From the NCBI RefSeq assembly GCF_900094705.1, contig NZ_FMAR01000001.1:1-64000 (forward strand): a stretch of 64,000 nucleotides of DNA, written 5' to 3'. Positions 55,404 through 64,000 of the stretch are shown here, piece after piece. The DNA comes from Chitinophaga costaii. Its GTDB lineage: Bacteria; Bacteroidota; Bacteroidia; Chitinophagales; Chitinophagaceae. A model generated the notes under the pieces. The model was not told the DNA's origin. It worked only from the letters and a program-made list of their open reading frames with translations, and searched no databases. Position numbers and translations under genes: made by a program. Position 1 is the first letter of the stretch. Each line of letters begins with the position of its first letter.

Positions 55404-55822
55404 CTGCCAGATAAATTTTAAACAATATTGCTTAAATAAAAGAAAAAAATAACCAGCGCTTAGTTAGCCTTTTTATTATACACGTCCTCCTCCGAGCTGA
55501 AGTACCAGAAATAATTATTTGTTTTTATAAATTATGAGCACATTTTTAATTACAGCGATTTACTATTTGAAAGGGCTAGTATAGACAATTACACTGCTGT
55601 TATATTTCAATACGCTATTGGTAATTTTAGTTTAACAATGACAGGATATACAGATTAACCATCGCTTAAATGGAATAAACGCAGCAGATTTAAGAAGTTA
55701 AACCCACCACCCTAAAACATAAAGTAAATGCGAATCCAGTAAATTATTATTAACGCGTGTAATACAATGGTAATCTACTCTGGCTATTATTTTCTAAAAA
55801 TATATTTATTAAAAACCCGAAA
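55404..55822. other. Leader region of the kinase gene
   Basis: About 420 bp without an ORF. It includes the 24-base segment (55623-55646) that recurs near 54317 before the left cassette copy, so a shared promoter or regulatory site is possible. Confidence 0.4.
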
Positions 55823-57178
55823 ATGGAACTCAGTTATTTGCCGACGTTTGATAGCTATTTCATGTATATTGAACAGGCAGGAATTGATGTAAAGGAAGAG
55901 GGTGACTGGCTAATGTACGGTGAACCAAACTTGGTTTCCCAATGGGTACTATACTATTCACTTCATCCAAAATTTACAAAGCCATTTTTAGATGCATTCC
56001 TATCGTTTGCAAAAGAAAACAACCTCGTCTTTCGCTTAATAAAAAACGATTTACTGTGTTACAAGCTGCATAGTGGAAATCTTGGTTTTTCTGAGGTAGG
56101 AAAGTTCTTAACTGTTTTTTGCAAAAATATTGAAGAGCTCAAACAAGTGACCGTTTTTCTAAACAATTTGAACTTCAGGGTCGGACCGGCCGTTCCAGGC
56201 TCTTTGCGGATCGGATCTAACTTATATACCAACTACCTGACTATAAAAAGAAAAAATGGAGGCATATCTGCGGCTTACAGCTTGCCTAAATGGAAGCGAT
56301 TTCCAATTGACGTTGCAGGTAGGCAACGGCCAAAACAAAGGCGTATATGGGGCAGGTATTATATTCCGGTCAAATTACTCCGCCCAGGACCAAAGGGGGA
56401 TATCGTCTTGGCGTTGAGCCTTAAGAAATGGGCCTTCGATCCAGTTGTTATTAAGCAGGGACGCCATGGTGTTATAGAGGACCAACAGTTCAGGGATATA
56501 AGAGACCGGTTGAGATGGCAGGCAGAGGTTATACAAGACCTTTCTAGCAAAGTACCTACAGCTAAGTATTTGGATATTTTTGAACAGGACGGTAATGCTT
56601 TCTTAGTGTTAGAATACCTGAATGGCAAATACCTTCCTGAGGTCATCAATGAAATTCGCTCGGGAGAGCCCTGGCAGAACTTGCCAGCTATAAAAAAGAT
56701 CCAGTTACTTGACCTCTATTTAAAATGCTTACGTATTGCCATTTCTATTCATGAGGCCGGGTATATACATAGGGATCTCCAGGATAACAATTTTCACGTC
56801 CATGGTAACAATGTTTTCATTCTTGATATGGAGTTATGTTGGTCCATGAAAACGAGGAAACCAAGTCCAGCATTTCCCCTCGGAACTTTTGGCTACGCGG
56901 CACCAGAGCAACTGCGCATGGAGATTCCCAATGGTACGGAAGATGCATACTCAATGGCTGCACTCTTAGAATTTGTAGTCGCTTTTGTACACCCTCATAT
57001 TTTCTTTTCAGATGAAAAGAAAACTGTGGATGAAAAGTTGCAAGCTATGGAACTGCCAGCGGATATTGTAAGTACCATAGTTGTCGCCATTTATGAGCGG
57101 CCACGGTATAGACCACAGTTGCAAGAAATGGAACAAGTTGTTATAGCATATAGAAATGAATTGTTGACCTTTAAATAA
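55823..57178 (+). CDS. LanKC-like protein kinase without cyclase domain
   Basis: A 451-aa protein. Residues ~30-140 resemble the phosphothreonine-lyase-like N-terminal domain of class III lanthionine synthetases: QWVLYYSLHP at the place of GWKIHVS, FRLIK for FKxL and SEVGKFLTVF for SGKFxTIYP. The kinase domain has K211 (VVIKQG), E235, HRDLQDNN (316-323), DME (335-337) as in the family's IDLE, and GTFGYAAPE (354-362). The LanC-like cyclase half (~400 residues) is missing. The lyase motif KxH appears as LxY, so the lyase may be inactive. It starts the right cassette and is followed 7 bp later by MauE. The substrate is perhaps the adjacent small peptides. Confidence 0.7.
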   Translation: MELSYLPTFDSYFMYIEQAGIDVKEEGDWLMYGEPNLVSQWVLYYSLHPKFTKPFLDAFLSFAKENNLVFRLIKNDLLCYKLHSGNLGFSEVGKFLTVFCKNIEELKQVTVFLNNLNFRVGPAVPGSLRIGSNLYTNYLTIKRKNGGISAAYSLPKWKRFPIDVAGRQRPKQRRIWGRYYIPVKLLRPGPKGDIVLALSLKKWAFDPVVIKQGRHGVIEDQQFRDIRDRLRWQAEVIQDLSSKVPTAKYLDIFEQDGNAFLVLEYLNGKYLPEVINEIRSGEPWQNLPAIKKIQLLDLYLKCLRIAISIHEAGYIHRDLQDNNFHVHGNNVFILDMELCWSMKTRKPSPAFPLGTFGYAAPEQLRMEIPNGTEDAYSMAALLEFVVAFVHPHIFFSDEKKTVDEKLQAMELPADIVSTIVVAIYERPRYRPQLQEMEQVVIAYRNELLTFK

Positions 57179-57185
57179 ATTCAAT

Positions 57186-57674
57186 ATGCCTTTCCGTGAT
57201 TTTTTGAACAGTATCACACCAATTAAATGGTACGACTTTTTCATTGATGTGTTCCTACTACTATTTGTGTTACTTTTTGTGTATACAGCATCATCAAAAT
57301 TATTCGAGTTCGATGCTTTTAAAAGATCCATCCATGCGCAACCCCTTGCAGGATGGTTAAAGGATACCATAATTTATTCGATACCCCCACTGGAACTAAT
57401 TATAGCAGTTCTAATCATGTTTCCACGCACAAAGTTATGGGGGGTAATAGCATTTGCGACGATGATGATTCTCTTCACAGGTTATACAGCCTTAGTGACT
57501 GTTAATTATTACGCAAAGCAACCTTGCTCTTGTGGTGGTGTATTTCGATATCTAACCTGGAAGGAACATCTATTGCTTAACAGTGTTTTTCTTATAGCAG
57601 CTATCATTTCCGTAATAAAGTTGGGTAGGGAAAATAAAAATAAAACTTTCAAAGAAACGATTAGCTTTTCGTAA
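57186..57674 (+). CDS. MauE/DoxX-type redox membrane protein
   Basis: A 162-aa inner-membrane protein with four helices. CSCGG near residue 117 followed by FRYLTWKEHLLLNSVFL is the characteristic MauE end; the CxC pair faces the periplasm and probably cycles thiols. MauE supports disulfide or thioether-linked maturation of small proteins in methylamine dehydrogenase, and relatives occur beside TlpA. It is 7 bp after the kinase gene and 26-56 bp before a small two-Cys protein, so the four genes form an operon. The left copy at 54570-54754 has decayed. Confidence 0.82.
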   Translation: MPFRDFLNSITPIKWYDFFIDVFLLLFVLLFVYTASSKLFEFDAFKRSIHAQPLAGWLKDTIIYSIPPLELIIAVLIMFPRTKLWGVIAFATMMILFTGYTALVTVNYYAKQPCSCGGVFRYLTWKEHLLLNSVFLIAAIISVIKLGRENKNKTFKETISFS

Positions 57675-57730
57675 CACATTACCGGTACAAAGTTTAGTAA
57701 ATGTATTCTCTAACAGCTAAAGCAAAAGGT

Positions 57731-58018
57731 ATGAAAAGGATTTCTGTTTTTTTGATAACTGCAATATTAGGGGTAATATCCGCTCGTGGAAATTATAGAG
57801 CACAGCAAAGAGATCATATATGGGTAGCTTATGATGGCGGATATAAGGAAATAGATATATATGATCCTGGAAACTGCATAATAGCCCCTGGTACATATTG
57901 CACTTATATAACAACAGTAAATTTTATTGAAAAACAAATGCCAGATTCGCTGTTTCACTATTATGATAGCATAGGTGTTTTTCAAGGTCAGAAAAAAGAT
58001 TATATATACTCCGAATAA
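57731..58018 (+). CDS. Small exported two-cysteine protein (DUF6520-like), copy 2
   Basis: A 95-aa protein with a signal peptide (RISVFLITAILGVISARG). It has DPGNCIIAPGTYCTYIT, matching the DPxxC…YCxYT core, then a longer tail (FIEKQMPDSLFHYYDSIGVF). The second member differs most from the others at the C-terminus, lacking the GxxxHxxG end. An alternative start at 57701 adds ten residues; the ATG at 57731 is preferred because the signal peptide begins there. It lies between MauE and the third member. Confidence 0.75.
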   Translation: MKRISVFLITAILGVISARGNYRAQQRDHIWVAYDGGYKEIDIYDPGNCIIAPGTYCTYITTVNFIEKQMPDSLFHYYDSIGVFQGQKKDYIYSE

Positions 58019-58156
58019 TAATGTAATGGGCGTCCGATAGCCTGCAAACTTATTGCTCCTAACGAAAGATGTATTTCACCCACACAGTCTTCAAATTAGC
58101 TTGCGCAAGGTAATCTATAGTTAAATTTCAATTTTTCACTCTAAAAACAAAAAAAC

Positions 58157-58450
58157 ATGAACAAGGTTAAAATCTCTCTATTTGCCCTCGCTGCAGTAAT
58201 GGCAGTAGGTTCAGCCTATGGCGGTGCAAAACGTGCAATTAAGTACTACGTCCAAGACGATCCCGGTTCAGGAAAAGTGTGGCGGGTCCTCACTACTCTA
58301 TATGATCCAGGGCAATGTACTCTGGATAACGATACGTACTGCATTTATACGGTCGTTTCGACTGCGGTCCTTCCTACGAACCCCACTACTACCCAGCTGG
58401 TGACAGCAGGTGCTACACATCACATTTCTAACAAAGCATACGACTTATAA
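58157..58450 (+). CDS. Small exported two-cysteine protein (DUF6520-like), copy 3
   Basis: A 97-aa protein with a signal peptide (ISLFALAAVMAVGSAYG). The core YDPGQCTLDNDTYCIYTVVS matches the family, and the end QLVTAGATHHIS resembles copy 1's QLIAVGGTGHNL. It is the last gene of the cassette and is followed by a strong terminator. Compared with copy 1 the spacing between the Cys is the same (CysX7Cys), and KxYxxDxPGxxxxW is conserved near the mature N-terminus. A Thr-rich loop (LPTNPTTTQLVT) follows the second Cys. Confidence 0.8.
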   Translation: MNKVKISLFALAAVMAVGSAYGGAKRAIKYYVQDDPGSGKVWRVLTTLYDPGQCTLDNDTYCIYTVVSTAVLPTNPTTTQLVTAGATHHISNKAYDL

Positions 58451-58468
58451 TCGTTAGCTTAAAAAGAT

Positions 58469-58500
58469 AACGGCGCCTCATATCATATGGCGCCGTTTTT
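58469..58500. terminator. Bidirectional terminator of the cassette and the TlpA gene
   Basis: AACGGCGCC at 58469-58477 pairs with GGCGCCGTT at 58489-58497; five T end the plus-strand side (58496-58500), and the minus strand has T after the stem too. It sits between convergent genes and ends both transcripts. Confidence 0.85.
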
Positions 58501-59970
58501 CTATATGGCTGAGCGAACAATTTCAATAAAACGATTTGTTGTTTGAGGTCTCGACGGTATTGGCGGTTCTGAATAAAATATTCTTCCATCTTTTCCAATT
58601 AACATAAGTTGTGGAAACCCCCTAAAATTATAATACTTAATTAATGGATGCTCTTCCGCCATACCATTGGTATAAAGGTCAATACTTTTGCTTGCATATA
58701 CTCCGCTTAGTACACTTTTTCTCCATTCATTTATGTCTTTATCTACTGAGATACTCACAAAGATCACATCCTTGGACGAGTCAAACACCTCATGAACTCT
58801 TTTCATAGCATTTGCTAGTTGTTTACAACCAGTGCATCCAGTAAACCAAAAATCTAATATTATTACCTTCCCTTTAAGTTTCTCTATGTAAAATGTCTGA
58901 TTACTTGTGTCTTTTAGTGCATAATTTGGAACAGTTGCCCCTCTTCCAAATTTTGTTTTTATGTTATGAAGAATATTGTAACAATAATTATTTGAAGGTA
59001 TTTCCTTTAGCGCAGCATCAAAATATTGATCGGTACTGTCTTTAACGATGAAATCAGTCAATGCGCAAACCAACAAAGCATATTTGGTTTGCCCGTCATA
59101 ATCAGATAAAATGGATGAGAATATATATGAAAAATTAGTTCTATATATATCACCAGGTTGGGTGGGGTGAAACATCATATTTATATTTCTAAGCATTTTA
59201 AATACAAAGTCATAATAATATGGTGAATTTGTTATCAAGGTGCTATCATTCAAGCCTTCAAGGAAATGAGAGCTGTATTTAAAAAACGATGGTTTTATAA
59301 CTTTCTCTATTGTATCATTATTGAGTGTTAGTAGCATTTTATTAATACATCTATTATATTCGTAATTTTCTTTGCATTTGAGGTCAAATTCAATTTGTTT
59401 TGTTACTCGAGCGGGTAATCGATTGCTTAATTGATGAAGTATTTCCATTCTTTTTAGAAAGGCTGTATTATAGGCATTATACACATAATCCATCATTTCC
59501 TCGCTCATACCGTCAAATGGTTGACTAAGTATAGGCTGTATTTTGGCGATTTTATTTGAAAAAAAATACCTTTCGGAATCTTTGCCTGTGAATATAAAAT
59601 CCGTAGAATCAATTTTTAAATCGATGTTGTCTCCGGGGGATGCAACAAATATCTCTTTTGACAATTGATAGTAATTACTGTATTTACTATAATCTATTTT
59701 AATTTTTATAAATGCCGTGTTATTAAATTTTGGACTTGAGTAGTCGAATCTTCTACCATTCACAATAATTTTTTTTAAAATGCAATTTTTCCCTGTTAAA
59801 TCAAAGAAATAATGGTTATAAAATTCAATGGTTAATGTCCCTATGTCCGGCGCATTGGGGCTTAAACTGCCATGAATGGTTAAGCGGCTATTGTTTGCAT
59901 TTGCTAATGTATTACTAAATAGTGCTAAATTGAATATTATTAGCAGGACTACATTTTCTTTTCTAAACAT
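58501..59970 (-). CDS. TlpA-like exported thioredoxin-fold protein
   Basis: A 489-aa exported protein: a signal peptide (VVLLIIFNLALFSNTLANAN), a ~320-residue helical N-terminal region, and a C-terminal thioredoxin fold. The active site is CTGC in DFWFTGCTGC (~379-382), typical of Bacteroidota TlpA proteins, with the cis-Pro strand RGFPQLMLIGKDGRI. It is likely a periplasmic or outer-membrane-facing disulfide reductase. The gene ends next to the cassette terminator and begins 16 bp downstream of SusD, so it belongs to the SusCD transcript, and it may serve the two-Cys proteins encoded opposite. Confidence 0.85.
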   Translation of the reverse strand: MFRKENVVLLIIFNLALFSNTLANANNSRLTIHGSLSPNAPDIGTLTIEFYNHYFFDLTGKNCILKKIIVNGRRFDYSSPKFNNTAFIKIKIDYSKYSNYYQLSKEIFVASPGDNIDLKIDSTDFIFTGKDSERYFFSNKIAKIQPILSQPFDGMSEEMMDYVYNAYNTAFLKRMEILHQLSNRLPARVTKQIEFDLKCKENYEYNRCINKMLLTLNNDTIEKVIKPSFFKYSSHFLEGLNDSTLITNSPYYYDFVFKMLRNINMMFHPTQPGDIYRTNFSYIFSSILSDYDGQTKYALLVCALTDFIVKDSTDQYFDAALKEIPSNNYCYNILHNIKTKFGRGATVPNYALKDTSNQTFYIEKLKGKVIILDFWFTGCTGCKQLANAMKRVHEVFDSSKDVIFVSISVDKDINEWRKSVLSGVYASKSIDLYTNGMAEEHPLIKYYNFRGFPQLMLIGKDGRIFYSEPPIPSRPQTTNRFIEIVRSAI

Positions 59971-59986
59971 GGTTTATATTTTAATT

Positions 59987-61393
59987 TTAGTCGAATCTTT
60001 CATTCTGCGTCACCTTATTACTTAAGTCAATTTCATCTTGCGGTATTGGCATAACATATTTTGAAGAATTTGGTTTTAGTATATACGTTTTACCTTCAAT
60101 ATTCCTGCTTAGCGTTATATTTTCACCCTCTTCATTTAGTCGTTTTATGTCTGCCCACCGAGTTGATCTCCATACTAATTCCTTTTTCCTTTCGGAATAG
60201 ATAATCGACAATAATTGTGTCTTATCGGTGTACTGAATATTTGTATATGTTCCAGATTTGTACCTAGTTATTAAAAGATCATTTATAATTTTCGAAGCAA
60301 CTTCCAATTCTCCTGACCTGGCAAGGCATTCGGCTTTAATAAGATAAATTTCATCAACAGCAAGGCCTGAAAAGGGATAACCAGTTGTAGTACCATTGTA
60401 GCCTCTTTTTACCGTATAATAGGTCTCATTTTCAATTTTAGTTGTTCTAAAAAATATTTTTTTACGTAGGTCATCGTCACTGTAGGATCGAATAATGTTA
60501 GTGTCAATTTTTGCAGTAGCCGAATTCCCAACATAGGTTTTGCTATAATCGAAAACCTGTGTCGTTCTTAGTATAACTTCATCGTTTAGCATTGGAAACG
60601 GAGAAGTGGATGATGTGCTTATCGTATTGTAATCTATCAGTTTATTGTATAGATTTAGGGTACTATCCGCGAAGGAATTTGCTTTTTCATAATCATGAAT
60701 GTTTAAATAAATTCTTGACAAAAGTGCGTAAGCAGCTATTTTACTACCTCTATTCCTGTTTAATACTGGAAAGGTGTTATTGAATAATTGACATGAATAA
60801 TTTATATCCGCGAATATTTGGTCGTAAGTTTCCTTAAGTGATGATCGCGCTTGTATTTCGTCGATGTTTGGTGTTAATTTTAAGGGGAGCCCTGGAGATT
60901 GATAGTTTTCAGAAGTATATGATTTGGCGAATGTTTGAACAAGAGCATAATAGTTCCAGGCACGCACAAAATATGCTTGAGCTCTTATTTGTTTACCTTC
61001 TTGTGATTGTTGGGATGATTGCTCCAATTGGTTAATTCCGTAAATAACCTCGTTGGCGTAAAAAATCGATTGATACGGCGTGTTCCAGTCAAGTCTGTTA
61101 ATTTCACCTCCAAAAATATCCGTTGCCCAAATAAAGCTGTTTTTTTCCGTCACAGTGGACAATGAATTATATTCATTTAAAGTTGGAATAAAATATTCGT
61201 CACCTGATAAAGTTGGTAGTGCGGGTGTTTGATTTAAAAATGTCGTATTATCCAGCAGTGCTTGAAAATCTTGCAAAGTGCTTGGTATTACTAGGCTGCT
61301 ACTTGGTTTTTTGTCAAGAAACTTATCTTTGTTGCAGTTGCAAAAAGTTGCCAGGATTGCACCACAAATAAATATGTAACCTATTTTATTCAT
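59987..61393 (-). CDS. SusD/RagB-family lipoprotein, second locus
   Basis: A 468-aa lipoprotein (lipobox ILATFC) with SusD features: DKFLDKKPSSSLVIP at the mature N-terminus, RAQAYFVRAWNYYALVQTFA, and the C-terminal ERKKELVWRSTRWADIKRLN. It lies between SusC (61412) and the TlpA gene, so the three form an uptake locus. The Lys/Asn-rich and AT-rich coding style matches the island. Substrate unknown; it is not obviously a glycan system, since no glycoside hydrolase is near. Confidence 0.9.
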   Translation of the reverse strand: MNKIGYIFICGAILATFCNCNKDKFLDKKPSSSLVIPSTLQDFQALLDNTTFLNQTPALPTLSGDEYFIPTLNEYNSLSTVTEKNSFIWATDIFGGEINRLDWNTPYQSIFYANEVIYGINQLEQSSQQSQEGKQIRAQAYFVRAWNYYALVQTFAKSYTSENYQSPGLPLKLTPNIDEIQARSSLKETYDQIFADINYSCQLFNNTFPVLNRNRGSKIAAYALLSRIYLNIHDYEKANSFADSTLNLYNKLIDYNTISTSSTSPFPMLNDEVILRTTQVFDYSKTYVGNSATAKIDTNIIRSYSDDDLRKKIFFRTTKIENETYYTVKRGYNGTTTGYPFSGLAVDEIYLIKAECLARSGELEVASKIINDLLITRYKSGTYTNIQYTDKTQLLSIIYSERKKELVWRSTRWADIKRLNEEGENITLSRNIEGKTYILKPNSSKYVMPIPQDEIDLSNKVTQNERFD

Positions 61394-61411
61394 ATGACAC
61401 TTATTGAATAA

Positions 61412-64000
61412 TTAGAAAATACATTTCAGGCCAAGAGAATATGCTATTGGGGTTTTCAGCGAATAGCCGCCTGATGAAAAATCTGGGTCTATGTGTTGCT
61501 TATTTGCCGTATATAACAAAAAGTTGATATTGTTAATATAAATGTAAGCCTGGAGAGTTGGAAGCCCTCTTTTTAAAGGGACTGTATAACTAGCTTGAAC
61601 ATCTTTAAGACGGATATTATCTCCCCGCTCAACTAATTTATCTGAACCTCTAAAAAAAACATTTCTATTACCATCTATCGGATACAAGAGAGATGGTACA
61701 ATCGTACGTTCTTCATCACTTGGTTTGCGCCACGCCTTATCAAAATCTGCTTGAAGTGATGAGCTGCCAAGCGTGTAAGAACCACGCCGGAAAAAATACC
61801 CCCCCTGGTACGCAAGGTTGAACGACAACTCAAGGGCATGATAAGTCAATGTATTGATTAGCGATCCGTAGGTTGTAGGCGTTGCTGAGCCATTATAAAT
61901 GAGTTCATTAATATCTGTAGAATTGAGTATCGCAGCGTAGTCTTCCGTCAACTTACCCGATAGGTATCCTTGTGGATTACCAGCATTGTCAAGCATCCCA
62001 GACCGGTAACTAAGTATAGCAGAGTAAGGTTTACCCTGAATTGGGTTTTCATAATTCTGAGTGACGTAATACTGATTTGCGCCTTGGTTTGCGTGGTTGA
62101 TTAGGATTTTGTCTTTGAGATAACTCAAAAGTAAGGTTGAACTCCAACTTAATTTTCCAGTTGTTATAACAGCTGTAATGTTCAGATCAATTCCTTTTGT
62201 TAACACGCTCGAATAATTTCCCGTATATTGAACGAATCCTGTTTGCGGTGCCACCGGGCTCTGGCCGATAAGATCCGTTCCTTTTTTGCTAAACATTTCA
62301 ATACCTGCTGACAGGCGATTGTTTGTTGTGGTGAGTTGAAGTCCAATATTTTTAATATTCACTTTTTCCCATTTTAGGGACGGGTTGGGTGGATTTTGTA
62401 TCTCTTCATAAGGAGTTCGAAAGATATTTAAAGTATTTGCATCATATACTCTAGCGGTCGTTAAGGCACTCAGCGATTTAAAAATGTTTCCGTTATAACC
62501 ATCCGTCAACTTTATTTTTACTCTGGGAAAGTTATGAATGTCTTTAAAGATATTTTCCTTTGATAGCTCCCATGAAAAGCCGACTGACCAAAGTGGTACA
62601 CCCTTTTGGTTTGCTTTTACACCGAAGAGATTGGATTCATCTTTTCTCGCACTTGCAAAAAGAGTATATTTATTGTTGTACGAGTAAGACGCATTACCAT
62701 AATAGGAGACGACATTGTCGATGGTATAACTTGAGGTAGGTCCGCCAGGAATGTTAACCGTACTACCTGAAACAAACGTAGGGAATTGTGTCGCATAGTC
62801 AACATTGACAGTGGATGCTGTTTCTGGGTTATAGCCGTACAATGTATAGGTATTTCCCTGGGAATGAAAGTTACGAACTTCAATACCAGCAATGGCACTG
62901 ATAAAGTTTTTACCTTTTAATTTGTTATAATTTAACTGTCCGCGAGTATAATTAACGGCGTAGCTATTTAAAATGTAACTAACAATATTCCCTAGGGGTA
63001 CAGGCCTAACAACAGTACCGGAAGCATAATCAACCTGAGAGAATGAATTTATCAGGTTACGGGCTGTATAGGTAGATGTGTCAAGGTTCACAACATTTTC
63101 AGATGTACCACTTGTGTATTGATAATTAACGGATGCATTTAAATCTCGTGTGATCTTATAAGTTGCTGTTAAATTAATTTTGTATTCCGATGATTTCGTT
63201 GCATTGTTACGGTTATGCAGTTCATCGAGTGGCACGTAATTCCAGTTTAGCAGGTATCCTTGCCCTGCCGTGTCTATGAATGATTTCCGATAGTCTACAT
63301 AAACAGGTATGTTATTACCTGATGCGTCTTTCAATGATTCATATGGGTAGGCTGGAGAGTAACCGCCGCCATTCTGGTAAGATTGGGTTTTATTATAAAA
63401 AATGTCGCTTGCTATGTTGAGCTTTTTATTAAAGAAGTCGAATCCGTTGCGGGCATTTAGGGTTATACGGTTGTTTTTATTAGGCACTATTGAAGCAATG
63501 TCTTTATCATACCCCACTGAGTAATAATATTGAGAATTTTCAGCACCTCCATTTATATTGATGTTGTATTGTTGATGCACTGCGGTAGTGTAAAAGTATT
63601 TTGAAAGCTCGTTACGGATGTCTGTTTTAGCTAGTTGTCCGAGAATGTCCGCAGAATCTTTCGCTGATATAAGACCCTGCTCTCTTTTTTCCAAAATGTC
63701 CACTACTGGCGATTCGATAGCCGTGGGATTGAATTGTAAATTTCCGCTATAGTAGCCGTTTGAATAAAGGAATTTTTCTACATCAATGTATTGCGCAGAT
63801 GACAGCTGCGGTATACTCCAAAGGTTTGGCTTTGGAGAAAGCGTGATATTAGAATTAAAGGTTACTCTCGGTGCCTGATTATTATTCCCTTTTTTTGTTG
63901 TAATAACGATAACGCCATTACCAGCACGCACGCCCCATATAGAGGCGGCGGCAGCGTCCTTTAGGATGGAAATAGATTCAATATCGTTCGGATTAATATT
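61412..64000 (-). CDS. SusC/RagA TonB-dependent transporter, 5' end outside window
   Basis: At least 863 residues are visible; the frame stays open to the right window edge, so the start, signal peptide and N-terminal domains lie outside. The first visible residues [20 protein letters not shown] are the TonB plug, followed by [15 protein letters not shown], and then the barrel with many NxxY and YTxxN strands. It ends in a barrel-type SLGLKCIF. It is the outer-membrane partner of the SusD gene 18 bp downstream. Confidence 0.9.
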   Translation of the reverse strand, partial: NINPNDIESISILKDAAAASIWGVRAGNGVIVITTKKGNNNQAPRVTFNSNITLSPKPNLWSIPQLSSAQYIDVEKFLYSNGYYSGNLQFNPTAIESPVVDILEKREQGLISAKDSADILGQLAKTDIRNELSKYFYTTAVHQQYNININGGAENSQYYYSVGYDKDIASIVPNKNNRITLNARNGFDFFNKKLNIASDIFYNKTQSYQNGGGYSPAYPYESLKDASGNNIPVYVDYRKSFIDTAGQGYLLNWNYVPLDELHNRNNATKSSEYKINLTATYKITRDLNASVNYQYTSGTSENVVNLDTSTYTARNLINSFSQVDYASGTVVRPVPLGNIVSYILNSYAVNYTRGQLNYNKLKGKNFISAIAGIEVRNFHSQGNTYTLYGYNPETASTVNVDYATQFPTFVSGSTVNIPGGPTSSYTIDNVVSYYGNASYSYNNKYTLFASARKDESNLFGVKANQKGVPLWSVGFSWELSKENIFKDIHNFPRVKIKLTDGYNGNIFKSLSALTTARVYDANTLNIFRTPYEEIQNPPNPSLKWEKVNIKNIGLQLTTTNNRLSAGIEMFSKKGTDLIGQSPVAPQTGFVQYTGNYSSVLTKGIDLNITAVITTGKLSWSSTLLLSYLKDKILINHANQGANQYYVTQNYENPIQGKPYSAILSYRSGMLDNAGNPQGYLSGKLTEDYAAILNSTDINELIYNGSATPTTYGSLINTLTYHALELSFNLAYQGGYFFRRGSYTLGSSSLQADFDKAWRKPSDEERTIVPSLLYPIDGNRNVFFRGSDKLVERGDNIRLKDVQASYTVPLKRGLPTLQAYIYINNINFLLYTANKQHIDPDFSSGGYSLKTPIAYSLGLKCIF

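Noticed and set aside
54784..58450. A complete class III lanthipeptide gene cluster
   Set aside because: There is no cyclase domain, no dedicated exporter, and the peptides carry Sec signal peptides rather than a leader of the usual type; the lyase motif is also changed.
50489..64000. Prophage or integrative element
   Set aside because: No integrase, terminase, capsid, tail or conjugation gene was found; only composition and defence genes suggest transfer.

Overview
The window comes from a Bacteroidota chromosome, most likely a member of the Chitinophagaceae close to Chitinophaga. The signs are two SusC/SusD pairs, an ECF sigma factor with a FecR anti-sigma factor, GLPGLI proteins, a GldG-type ABC transporter, TlpA-like thioredoxins, weak ribosome-binding sites and TAnnTTTG-like promoter motifs. 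No rRNA, tRNA, CRISPR array, integrase or transposase was seen. Both ends cut through longer loci; the last SusC gene runs off the right edge.

Region by region. 1-2820: an AT-rich heptamer repeat, then NHL beta-propeller, nickel/cobalt-type permease, a 68-aa protein and a bifunctional nuclease (BFN-UVR). 2838-7243: decay and repeats: a lipoprotein gene split by one in-frame stop, a frameshifted gene remnant, and a SWIM zinc-finger gene flanked by two direct copies of a ~400 bp fold-back element. 7244-14610: an MDR oxidoreductase, a TonB-type outer-membrane protein, and a tandem-duplicated GLPGLI gene unit. 14611-24324: a gene-poor stretch, then a complete efflux operon (HlyD adaptor, TolC, MacB-type ATPase, two FtsX-like permeases) followed by its sigma-54 response regulator and histidine kinase. 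A near-consensus sigma-54 promoter with an upstream dyad precedes the operon, so autoregulation is likely. 24444-33755: SDR epimerase, AraC regulator, HxlR regulator, esterase, GH106 rhamnosidase, DUF808 membrane protein and S41 peptidase. 33830-47432 (all minus strand): ECF sigma, FecR, SusC, SusD, a lipoprotein, an ABC ATPase, a GldF-GldG-type permease fusion and two MutS-like ATPases, closely spaced like one long operon. 47610-50453: Crp regulator, sterol-desaturase-like enzyme and small genes, two of them with nonsense codons.

From about 50.5 kb to the right end the DNA is visibly richer in A+T and looks like an accessory island. It starts with a two-gene Gabija-type anti-phage system (OLD/TOPRIM nuclease plus UvrD-like helicase). 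Next is the most unusual locus: a kinase resembling the lyase-kinase half of class III lanthionine synthetases but without a cyclase domain, next to a MauE-type redox membrane protein and small exported two-cysteine proteins (DUF6520-like). The MauE-peptide-peptide block is present twice; the left copy is decayed but keeps one intact peptide gene. Converging on it are genes for a TlpA-like thioredoxin, SusD and SusC. The working hypothesis is a secreted-peptide system with kinase-dependent modification and periplasmic thiol chemistry. The kinase homology and the duplication are read from the sequence; the function is inference.
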